Below the pieces are notes generated by a model. The model was not told the DNA's origin and did no database searches. It worked only from the letters and a program-made list of their open reading frames with translations. From Favolaschia claudopus (taxonomy: Eukaryota; Basidiomycota; Agaricomycetes; Agaricales; Mycenaceae), in the NCBI GenBank assembly GCA_037176885.1, contig JAWWNJ010000014.1, positions 1,240,001 through 1,304,000 of the forward strand: a stretch of DNA of 64,000 nt, written 5' to 3'. Positions 33,277-43,300 of this stretch are shown here, in pieces. The translations under genes were made by a program, and so were the position numbers. Every line of letters begins with the position of its first letter. The first letter of the stretch is position 1.

Positions 33277-33549
33277 TAAGTTTCTCCTTGCTTTTGTTTC
33301 CCTATTTCATCGCGTCCTTGAATGCGGGCACTTTAAATGGCTCGACCCTGAGCTTTGGGCTGCGGAGTGCCGAAAGGCGCGAGGACCTGCTATTGTTTCC
33401 TTGGACAACTCGCCGAGCCCTAGCGACGCCGCGCTCGCGTACCTACCATCCCAATACCTTCCCCCTTCACCATCCCAACTCCCAGCGCTTCCGCCCTCTC
33501 AGCTCTATCCGCCTCCCCCTGATGTACTGTAGATGAATTTTTTATTCCT
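33277..33549 (+). repeat. Inverted copy of the 37.6-37.9 kb ORF region
   Basis: Near-identical reverse complement of 37598-37872, carrying the C-terminal two-thirds of the same small ORF (FLLAFVSLFHRVLECGHFKW to PPPPDVL stop). It lacks an N-terminus here, so it is a partial gene copy. Confidence 0.65.
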
Positions 33550-33649
33550 CGTTATGTGAATACATCGAGCTGTACCTTTATCTGTTTGTATCCAAGTGTA
33601 TTCAAGCCGTACAAATATATGGCGGCGAGGCTGCGTTTACCATCAAGTT

Positions 33650-35517
33650 CACCAAGTTCACGAGGTTGACCAAGTTTTCCTCTCTTTGGTGCACTTCCTC
33701 ACTCAGGGATTTTCTGTCGACGAGATCTGTGCAGAAAATAATTCAGAAAAAATCTTTATTATTTTTTTCAGAAAACTCCCTATATCTCCACGACGAAGCA
33801 TCTCCTCGACTTTTAGACCACTTTTTCGGAATCAGCGGCCAAAACTACGTCAGAAATCGGCTAGATGTCTTTTATTGAGTTTTCCGTACCCACTTGGTCA
33901 CACGTCACCTTTCTCATTTGGCTCGTCCTCCTCGTCCTCATCCTCATCCTCCATGACCGGCAGCTTCGGTTTCTTGCCCAATTTCGGCTTCGGGGGCAGG
34001 TCTTTCTTCCTCAAACCAGTTTCCTGCAGCTTGGAAGTCCAGTTCTCGACCGCAGCATTGTGCTGGTGCTTCATCTCAGCCCACTCCTGCTCAATCTCTG
34101 CTCGCAGCTCCTTCCTTCGCTCCCGCTCGACCCTCTTCTTCTCCTTCCCAGCTTCCTTCGCCCTCTTCCCCTCTTTGATCTCATTAGGATGAGGGGGAAG
34201 CCTCGATCCGCGGACTCGCGCATGAACTGCACCTGCTCAATCTCTGCTCGCAGCTCCTTCCTTCGCTCCCGCTCGACCCTCTTCTTCTCCTTCCCAGCTT
34301 CCTTCGCCCTCTTCCCCCCTTTGATCTCATTAGGATGAGGGGGAAGCCTCGATCCGCGGACTCGCGCATGAACTGCACGAGTGCCCACTCCGTGACGATG
34401 GGGACTTTTTGCTGCTTTTGGTTTGCTTCTCGAATACTTTGACCACCTTGTACTCGTCGAGATAGTGTCATCGTATTTGAATGACAATTGCGAGATATTT
34501 CTGGGCTTGCCTAGGGTGGCGGGCTTGACGCGCTCCCGCTCGTACTCCGCCAGTGCCGCCGCTATATTTGCTTCTTTTCGTCGACTCTTCTCATGGGCTT
34601 TGACCCGGTCGGACTTTGCGCGGTACACATGAGAACTGGACAGCAAAGATTGGCCAGAGAAGACGGAGAGAGGTGACAAACAGACGCGTCGACAAACAGC
34701 TGTCACGCTTCCACGTGCATGATCTTGTCCATTTCCGTTCGACCGCATCTTTCGCCGGATCCTCTCACATATGCGCTAGGAAACATAGCAAGTATCATGA
34801 TCTTTTGACCAGAATTTGTTCTGAGGCAAAAAGTTCCCCCGTTGCAGCAGGATCCCCGATAAGAAAGTCACCAATTCCTTGATTTCTCACGGATTGACAC
34901 AAAAGCCGGCTTCGAGCAATACTCATTGTCTTTCTGCATCCCAAATTAATACAGTAGGTAGTGCTAACGTGAGGCATAGAGTTCCGAACTAATTGACGAG
35001 TCTGCGGTCAACGGGTGTGACGAAAGAAAATAATCACCATCGACCCCTCCTTCCCCATTGAGCCTTACTACACTGTAGCTCCGTCCACTTCTCAACGGCC
35101 AATGCATGGTCGACCAATGTCCATCATGACATTAAACTGTTGTAGTCTGATTTACTAGGTACACGGTTGGGTGTGCTTAGTGGATTATGGAAGATGGGGG
35201 AGGCACGAGTACGTGGTATTCGGTATTGCTACAGCTCGAAGATGTTTCCTGATGCCTCGGTTCTGCTTTCAGCAACAGGTCGAGTGACGGTGGGACTCCT
35301 CGATTAAATATTTGAGTATCTGAGTCCATTAGCGACCAGTCATCCTCTCCGAGCCTGGGGGTCACCTCTTTTGAGCCCGAGAGCCAAAGCGGGATGCACG
35401 AAGTCCGGAAGAAACATACATAGGGAGACAGAAAGATTCATTGAAAGGGAGACACATGGGGTCATTCTAAAAAAGACACATTAGGTGAATACCAGAAACA
35501 TTGCCTTAACCAAGAGC
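33650..35517 (-). repeat. Right arm of the 12.7-kb inverted-arm structure
   Basis: Reverse complement of 22857-24520. It keeps about 63 bp missing from the left arm (encoding ERVKPATLGKPRNISQLSFK). It also carries a partial tandem duplication of about 130 bp: the block covering AATCTCTGCTCGCAG to GCATGAACTGCAC occurs twice between about 34095 and 34378. The outer edge ends CCTTAACCAAGAGC at 35517. Confidence 0.75.
33890..34748 (-). pseudogene. Pogo/CENP-B-like protein remnant, right arm
   Basis: Minus-strand counterpart of 23733-24272. The helix-turn-helix part reads RERVKPATLGKPRNISQL and SRRVQGGQSIREANQK. After a duplicated RFMRESADRGFPL/KRAKEAGKEKK junction the basic tail runs to LPPKPKLGKKPKLPV and an acidic end. 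The DDE catalytic domain is absent here too. The tandem duplication and several frame changes argue against function. Because both arms lack the same catalytic segment, the deletion predates the inverted duplication. Confidence 0.55.
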
Positions 35518-37143
35518 AACTTCAGAGCTGTGCTAGACGGGATTCAGCGGCTCCCGCAACATAGAGTCGGCGCGTACCCGCGGCGATAATATTCAGCACT
35601 CCGCGATCATTGCCGAACCCCGGAGGCATCATTCGGCAACGACATGGATTCAATACCTGTGCCAATTTGGGGACTCTGAAGGTTCGAAGACCTCAATTCA
35701 GTGATTCAGCAATCGGTGAATTCGAAAACAAAACCTCGCAAATACACTAATCTTCTTTATCAATTTACCTGCAAATTTCGTCGCAACGGCCGTCGCGGCA
35801 TTCTATTGCCGCGTCGCACAAAATAGGTCTCATAAAATAGGTCTCACAAAATAGGTCTCAGACAGCGCCATGATGGAATGGGTCTGCCGTAGCTCAACAC
35901 AGTTTTTTTGTCTTAAATTACTACATACTATGCATCCCAATTATCCACCACACCAACGCAAAGCTACATATATACTGCGGTGGCGCGTGAGTACAGGGAG
36001 TACGACGAAGAATTAAGTTCAAGAACCGCCAGTTAGAATTGAAAACGAACGACCGGCTTCCTTAAAATCCTTCCTGCAACAGTTGTTTCGAACGTATCGA
36101 AAAACGTAGCAATCGAAAAACGTTTTGAAAAACGTAGCAATTGTTTTTTTCTGTTTGCAGTACTCTGGTCGTTACAGATATGCAATCAAAGCTCGTGTCA
36201 AGAAAAACTCACGAATTTTGGACCCGAATTTTACTTCGTCGCGAGGGCCAAGCGAGGGCATTTCCCACCTGAATTGTCTACGCAATACCGCTTGGGACGC
36301 TTGCCATGGGCCCTGTGGAACCTGTGTTGAGTGTGAGCGAGAGAAAAATAAGGGCAAAACACGATCCTGACGTACCTTGCAGCCCTATCTTCAATTCCAG
36401 CCTCCTTTTGTCAACATCTAACCCCTGATTGTGCGTGCCATCGAGGACGCCAGCCGCTCCCGGGACGGTATCACAATTGTCGGGACGTGCGATTGATAAC
36501 GAGTTGGGGATGGGTGGGATAACCCAACCTTCATTTTTGGGTGAACCAACCTTGGCATAATCAGCGGTTCAATCAAACCCTAATCTCCGAAATGGACTCA
36601 CCCTTGATGTTATCGGCATCGTTCACCAACCTATCGCAGAAATTAAATAAGGCCGATGTTGAAAGATCATAGAGCGCACTTTTATTGAGAACAGCAGGTA
36701 GGCAGAATGTTATTATAAGCCCGAAAATGTAGCTGGGAGAGAAAACTCGCCTCAGTGAGTCCGAAAAAGCCGTCGACATGCGGCATCGAGTCCGAGTTGC
36801 CAGCAATGTGCTGAGCCGTGCTGTCGGTGGTAGTCGGATTCATCTAAAGCGTCGGGATGCGCGGAAACGACGGCGGCGGGGGTGACTACACGATGGTGGT
36901 AGTACGAGAGAGAAGAGGCAAAGCTTGGGTGAAGCCATCGAATCGTCGTCGCCGTTGGTAACGGAGTTGCCAAGCCCGACAGATACTAAAAATGGAAATC
37001 CCGCCGAATTTATCTGGGTAACCAGGGTTGTCGCTATGTTTCTCCTTTCAACCAATGTTTCTTACTCTTTATGTATGCATGTATCTTCCGCACCTCGTAT
37101 ATCCTCCGTTTACCTTCATCTACCGTTCTTTGGTAAGAGTACA
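35518..37143. other. Non-coding region with small tandem repeat
   Basis: No supported gene. At 35818-35866 a unit of about 15 bp (ACAAAATAGGTCTCA) occurs three times. A GCGGCA/TGCCGC hairpin lies just before it. The piece at about 37030-37130 resembles, at low identity, the start of the inverted arms near 22925-22985. Other frames up to 81 codons show no domain. Confidence 0.4.
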
Positions 37144-37145
37144 TA

Positions 37146-37523
37146 CAGCCGTTTTGGAAACAATATACGGGTTTTGATTGAGTGGGGCTCGTTCGTTTGT
37201 GCTTACGTTTGTTGACGATTCTGTCATCGGCAAAGCCAGGAGCATCACTTTGTGGAGCGTTGCCGCACCACATCAAGTGCCGCTGGTCCCTTGTTTTGGC
37301 CCTTGCTCGCAAGTCATGGCCCTGTCGAGCTCTGGGCAAGTAGCAGCTGAGTCTTGATCCTCAGTTCTGTTAACCCCCTGTTTTTCCCTGGTGTTCTCTG
37401 GGAGGCGGAAGCAAAACTCAGATTCGGCTGAAGTGGAGCTGGTGATGGGAAGCAAAACAAAGGTAAGCACAAATGAATGAGCACCACTCGATCAAAACCC
37501 GTATATTGTTTCCAAAACGGCTG
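37146..37523. mobile_element. 378-bp MITE with TA duplication, copy 1
   Basis: CAGCCGTTTTGG..CCAAAACGGCTG inverted repeats, extended to about 70 bp (through ATATACGGGTTTTGAT), flanked by TA at 37144-37145 and 37524-37525. Tc1/mariner-type by TSD. Identical in length to 38578-38955 and in inverse orientation to it. Confidence 0.8.
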
Positions 37524-37610
37524 TATCGTAATGTATTATAATGGAAGAATAATCATATTTGATCGAATTTAATCGATTATTTCCAGAATATGGAGGAATA
37601 AAAAATTCAT

Positions 37611-38057
37611 CTACAGTACATCAGGGGGAGGCGGATAGAGCTGAGAGGGCGGAAGCGCTGGGAGTTGGGATGGTGAAGGGGGAAGGTATTGGGATGGTAG
37701 GTACGCGAGCGCGGCGTCGCTAGGGCTCGGCGGGTAGTCCAAGGAAACAATAGCAGGTCCTCGCGCCTTTCGGCACTCCGCAGCCCAAAGCTCAGGGTCG
37801 AGCCATTTAAAGTGCCCGCATTCAAGGACGCGATGAAATAGGGAAACAAAAGCAAGGAGAAACGCCCCCGCGGGTTCCGTCTTTCCGCTCTGCGATGCCT
37901 TGGACTTGCCTTTCGGAGTTGAAGGTGATGGGTTCGCTGCTTCGTTCGCTTCAGGAAGGAGACACCCACATAGGTGTGGGTGTCGAACGCACAGCGGTCT
38001 TGGACCGCTCGCGGCCGGGGCGTGGGGCGATGGGATGCACGAGGATGAACCCATCAC
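37611..38057 (-). CDS. Small hypothetical protein, 148 aa
   Basis: Minus-strand ORF from ATG to stop: a proline- and serine-rich N-terminus, a basic PSTPKGKSKASQSGKTEP linker, a hydrophobic-aromatic block (GAFLLAFVSLFHRVLECGHF, KWLDPELWAAECRKARGPA) and a proline-rich tail (LPPSPSQLPALPPSQLYPPP). I do not recognise the family. A partial inverted copy at 33277-33549 shows that the block is repeated. There is no transmembrane segment beyond the short FLLAFVSLF stretch. Confidence 0.4.
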   Translation of the reverse strand: MMGSSSCIPSPHAPAASGPRPLCVRHPHLCGCLLPEANEAANPSPSTPKGKSKASQSGKTEPAGAFLLAFVSLFHRVLECGHFKWLDPELWAAECRKARGPAIVSLDYPPSPSDAALAYLPSQYLPPSPSQLPALPPSQLYPPPPDVL

Positions 38058-38405
38058 CCACTCTGTGGCTGCCTCTGGAAGTGTTAGAGCTGTCAGCTAT
38101 GAGAATTGAATGGTTGCACAATGAGATAAAGAGGGAAGGGTGGGCGGGAGAAGCAAAGCGTCGAAGCTGTTGTGAATCCGTAGAGTTCGTGAACATAGAG
38201 ATAGTGAGTGAAGAGTCGATGATGGTGGTCGCGGAAAGAGAAAGGCTCGGATCTGAGACATCAAATCCGCCCCCTCTCTGCCGCAGTCACAAAACAGCAC
38301 ACTGTCTTCTCAAGTTCAGACAGTGTTTCCATTTTGTTTGCTGCTTCGTTCGCTTCAGGAAGGAGACAGCCACATAGGTGTGGGTGTCGAACGCCCAGCG
38401 GTCTC
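37937..38405. repeat. Pair of about 65-bp direct repeats
   Basis: GCTGCTTCGTTCGCTTCAGG followed by the palindromic CACATAGGTGTGGGTGTCG block occurs at 37937-38003 and again at 38340-38404. The first copy lies within the small ORF. Together they enclose about 335 bp with no other feature, possibly a partial duplication. Confidence 0.5.
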
Positions 38406-38577
38406 GTATGCTTCTCCCTACCTACAAATCCTCCCATTTTGTGCCCCTATTCATTATCCCTATGCCATCCCGGCACTCCGAAGTTCGAACACTTCACCAA
38501 ATGATACTCCATCGACCTCTCCGCTACTCCGAATTTGTACACGATCTGGCCTTAACGGTGTTCAGTCCTCATTGGTA

Positions 38578-38955
38578 CAGCCGTTTTGGAAACAATATAC
38601 GGGTTTTGATCGAGTGGTGCTCATTCATTTGTGCTTACCTTTGTTTTGCTTCCCATCACCAGCTCCACTTCAGCCGAATCTGAGTTTTGCTTCCGCCTCC
38701 CAGAGAACACCAGGGAAAAACAGGGGGTTAACAGAACTGAGGATCAAGACTCAGCTGCTACTTGCCCAGAGCTCGACAGGGCCATGACTTGTGAGCAAGG
38801 GCCAAAACAAGGGACCAGCGGCACTTGATGTGGTGCGGCAACGCTCCACAAAGTGATGCTCCTGGCTTTGCCGATGACAGAATCGTCAACAAACGTAAGC
38901 ACAAACGAACGAGCCCCACTCAATCAAAACCCGTATATTGTTTCCAAAACGGCTG
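38578..38955. mobile_element. 378-bp MITE with TA duplication, copy 2
   Basis: Same terminal repeats and length as 37146-37523, inverse orientation, flanked by TA at 38576-38577 and 38956-38957. The flanking sequence GTCCTCATTGGTA/TAAGTACCAC matches an uninterrupted copy at about 39181-39200, which serves as an empty site. Confidence 0.85.
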
Positions 38956-38957
38956 TA

Positions 38958-39929
38958 AGTACCACTTTTCTCCCAATCTCCATGTCCATTCGTATCACAC
39001 ATGATACTGTTGGTTTTTTGGGCCACGTCCCCACGATTCGCCGCGTGGAGCGAGGTTTTTCGTACTTCTACTACGCTTATGTGGTGCCTCCGTATTTGGA
39101 CTTTGTCCCGTGTTCCGCCGCGTACAGCGATGTTTTCAAAAGTCTCAAAATTGGGCTTTGTCCCCTCGCTTAACGGTGTTGAGTCCTCATTGGTAAGTAC
39201 CACGTGAATTCTATTGCGCACGACCAAGACATTTCACATCTTCTACGTCTTCTACTACCGGTACCACATACTTCGGCAGCCGCAAGGATTGGGGTCAAGG
39301 GGGCACCGGCATTCTAAAAAAATATATAGGGCCGTTTTTTTCTTTTCCGACCTCTGGGCTGGACTAACTAACTAACGTAAGCACTATATACGGCAATATG
39401 TTCTCACGGTTAAGTCACCGGACTGCGTTGACCTGAAGTTCATCCCACAAATAAATTTATTGAAGGGCCAGTTCCTGTTCTATTGTCTGGAGAAGAGTAT
39501 CCAGACCCGACTGGATGCTTACATCCTTCCTTAGAAGGCAAAACATGGCAACATCAGGTTGACAGCTCCACCAAACAAAGCCACATTGAGACTGACTACA
39601 GAGGAGTAGCACTATATCCTCTGAAAAGCTACATGTAGAGCTCAAACACAGTCATTCTCACTCAAATAGACTACCAGAAGCTCATTCCCGCCCACAAACT
39701 TGGGGGTCAAAATTCTTTTTTCCGGCCTGACGGCCGGACTAACTAACTAGCCCTTAGTCGCCGGTTAGATTGCCGGTGCCCCCTTGATTGGGGTGGAGTG
39801 TTAGCTTGGGCTTCAGTCGGCTGGCTAGCACAAGCTGCTGTAGGGGGGTTCTCCTTGGGTGTTTTCGGGAGTCGGTGAGGCAACGAGGACGTTGCCTTGT
39901 TGAGGGGGGTAGATGCGGTAGTGAATTTG
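38958..39929. other. Non-coding region with two possible LINE 3' tails
   Basis: GGACTAACTAACTAAC at 39362-39377 and CGGACTAACTAACTAG at 39735-39750 look like short CTAA-repeat tails of non-LTR elements. Each follows a C/G-rich hairpin (CCGACCTCTGGGCTGG; GGCCTGACGGCCGG). The stretch before 39930 is GC-rich and has no recognised gene. Confidence 0.35.
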
Positions 39930-40185
39930 TGTAACACTATTATTTTTCTTTTATCTCGTGACCGTGTTGTACTTAGACTTACATCCACTTCCCGCTCCGT
40001 TTTACATTATCCTGCGCTCATAGATGATCTCATTCCGCCTTTGTTTTACTTATTACTTGCTATAAGTACTCAGATGTATTAGCTACAATTCTTTGGTGAA
40101 TCTAGAACTTAAACCAGTCACTCTGTTCGCCACAACCTAGCTCTCGTGTGCCGAAACTATTGCCTTAAGGTAAACTTTCGTCACA
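39930..40185 (+). mobile_element. 5' LTR (256 bp) of Gypsy element 1
   Basis: TGTAACACTATT..CTTTCGTCACA. A second copy (51748-52384) is the same 256 bp once a TA-flanked MITE is removed, and I see no base differences by eye. A TATA-like CTATAAGTACTC lies at 40061. The gag ATG is 176 bp downstream. No tRNA-type primer-binding site was recognised after the LTR. Confidence 0.75.
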
Positions 40186-40361
40186 TATTTTTGACTGCTA
40201 AATAGTATCTCTGCTTCTCGTCGCCGCTTGCTCTGGTTAACCGTGGTCTGATCAACCGCTGCTACCGACTTCGACGACGACCATCTCACCAAAGTTTCTC
40301 TCGTGTCTCATATCTTGTCTCAAATCTCGTCTCCTGCTTCTTACTCTTTTCTCTCATCGCA

Positions 40362-43300
40362 ATGGCTCAATATCTTCGTGGTCGCGGACGTTCCCCAATT
40401 ATTACTCGGGCTGCTACTCGGAACTCTCGTCCATCTCACGAGGAACGCGCTGGCCTTGGTGCGTCTGTTTCTTCTATCTCTTCGTCTTCCTCTGGTTCCG
40501 AGCATCGCGCTCCCGAGCATTCCGCTCCCATGCCGGCTTTGGGTTCGCCCAAGCCGCGCAGCGTTACGCCTGAGCTGTTATTCAGCCGGGTTGTTTCTGC
40601 TTCACCACCCACTCGGGCGGTTAGTACCCCACCTGCTCAGGTGGTGGAAAATAGAGCTTCTCCTTTGGAGGAGAGCTCTGAGCTGTTGCTTGTCCCGTCG
40701 CTTGATAGCAACGTGGATTTTGGCATTCTCGACGCAAATGCGAGCGAGAAAGGCGAGACCTGGACGCAGGTGACTCGCGAGACTTCTAAATCTCACAAGG
40801 AAGATAAGAAGTCGGTTGGAGTGGACCTTAATCGGTCCACCTCGACTTCTACTTCGCCGATTGAACGTGCGACTAAAGAAATGAGTTCTAAGGAACTCAG
40901 GCAGATTGGCAAGCGCTATTTGCGCATGGCCAAGGCTGCTGAGGAAAGCCGCCGTACCTCTCATGTATCTGACGAGGAATTGGTTTTATTTGCGTCAGAT
41001 GATGACGGTGATAAAATTGCGAAAGTTAAATTGAATAACTTTGACTCACCTCGTTCGGCAGGCCCTCAGGCTCAATCTACACCTGCGCCTACTCGGAAGG
41101 TCGAGATTCGTTCGGCTTCCTCCTCGGATAGCGAATCTTCTCGAGGTGAAGGACCTTCGAAGCCGAACAAGGGTAAAGGACCGGACCCACTTAACTGGGG
41201 TGCGGTCGAGTGGTCGGATCAGTTCTCAGAGGCTGATCTTGACGCACAACGCGCGGCATTCGCTAATTTTGAAGAAATTAAGCGCATCAAGAAGGAGCCT
41301 ATCACAACTCCTCCTGACTTGTTCCAGGATTTACCTGTGAATAGTGTTCCTTCGGATAGCTCATCCACTACTGTTGTAATAGACAAACCTGAATATAATT
41401 CTCCTCCCCCCATTTCCGTGTCTGGCCAGACATCTATTTCGATATCAACTGAAAAATCGAACCTTCAGAAGCGTCTGAAGGAAATTAAGCTTGAGGAGAA
41501 GCGTCAAAAGGACGCCAAAATAGCGGAAGATAAACACACCGCTAAGTTGCTTCGAAAGAAGCAAGCTAAACAAGTTAGAAACCGCTCGAAGGAAGCGGTT
41601 GAAGCAAGCATTGGGAAGGAAATGCGCACCAAGAAACCTGGTAAACAGGATAAGAAGCGCTCTGATTCCCCTCCTGCTAGACCCCTTGTGGGCGGCACAT
41701 TTATCGACAATGTTATTCGCGAGGCTGCCGCTCGGAATACTTCTCCACCTTCGTCGAGTTCGAGTTCCTCGAGCTCTAGCAGCTCATCGAGTTCAAGCTC
41801 GGATTCCTCCGATGATGATTCGTCTAATTCGGGTGACGAGTCCAGCACCTCGGAGAGCTCATCAAGCTCTGAAGGGAGTGACTCCGATTCTGGAAAGTCT
41901 GCGAAACGGCGTCGTAAATCGACCCATAAACATAAACATAGCCATTCCCGCAAGTCGCGGAAATCTAGCAAATCACGACGTGCAAAAGGTTACCGCCGGT
42001 CGAGATCAAAATCTCGACGGACTACCAAAATGACCTTGAAACCGGTCCCACCTACCAAATATGATGGATCAGTTAATTCGTATGCATATTTCCGGTTTGT
42101 TCGTGAAAGCACCAACTATGTTACAATGGGCAAAGTTCCAAAAGAGGACCAGATTTTCATTATCAGCTATTTCATGACGGGATCAGCTGGCGAATTTTAC
42201 GAACGGAAGGTTGTAAAAAATGAAAAACACTGGACCTTACCGAAATTCTTCACTGAACTTCTGAATTATTGTTTCCCTAAGGACTTCAGGTTGAAACAAC
42301 GTATCAAACTGAACGGACTTTACCAAGGTTCAAAATCAGTAACTGAGCATATTGCCGAGTACGAGCAATTGCATACCATGATTGGGTTGCCGGATGACCA
42401 GGAGAAGGTTACCCGTCTCTGTTTGACCTTGCGCAAGGACATCAAACGAGAAATGTCTCGTCAAAAGCTTGATCCAGAAATATCATCGTGGGACGATGTT
42501 GTGGTTGAAGCTGAACAAGCTGAAGAATTACTCGGTAGACCCGAGGATGACAAGCCGAAGGCAAGCGCAAGCAAACCTTCTACCTCCTCGATGAAAGCCT
42601 CCACTCGTGGACGTGGTGGTCGGCTCTATAAGAAGCCGGTGATCCAGACTTCATCTGTGAAGTTGAACTCACCTAAACCGAACAACGAGAAGGCAAAGCC
42701 TTCTAATAACAACCAATACAAAGGGAAACGAACTTACCCTGACCGGAAATTATCAACGAAACGTCGAAACGAACTGATGGCTGCTGGCCTTTGCTTGAAC
42801 TGCGAAGAAGCAGGCCATATGGCTCGCAACTGCCCCAAGTTGACAACAATGAATTCAAACCAGAAGGGTAAACCTCCAGGTTTCGGCGCACACGCAGCGC
42901 GAATGCGTACCGCAAACGAATCAGCACTTTCAGCAACTACTGAAGTATTAGAAACCTTACCTGTTGGGTCTGCCATTTTCCGTATGGAAGCTGAGGAGGG
43001 CGGGAACCAGGATTTTAAAATTTTGGAAACCGTCAACTCTCACCCGGAAAAGCCGCGACCTATCGGAGATTTAGTGGCTCGATTCGTTCGCATTGTACTG
43101 CAGGAGGCTCAGCCTTACCCTGGAGACGAAGAGGTTCAAGAAGAATTTCGATTCCAAGTATACGAAACTTCGGAAACTGAATATGTCGTTATCGACAATG
43201 CAACCATGGAGGATGTGATCCTACCAATGGAATTTTTGTTTGATGAAGATTTCAAGATTGGTCTCTGGTATGCTATTGAGCGCCAGCTGGCTATAGGACT

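Noticed and set aside
35818..35866. CRISPR-like array
   Set aside because: Three near-tandem units of 15 bp with no spacers; a simple tandem repeat in a eukaryotic genome.
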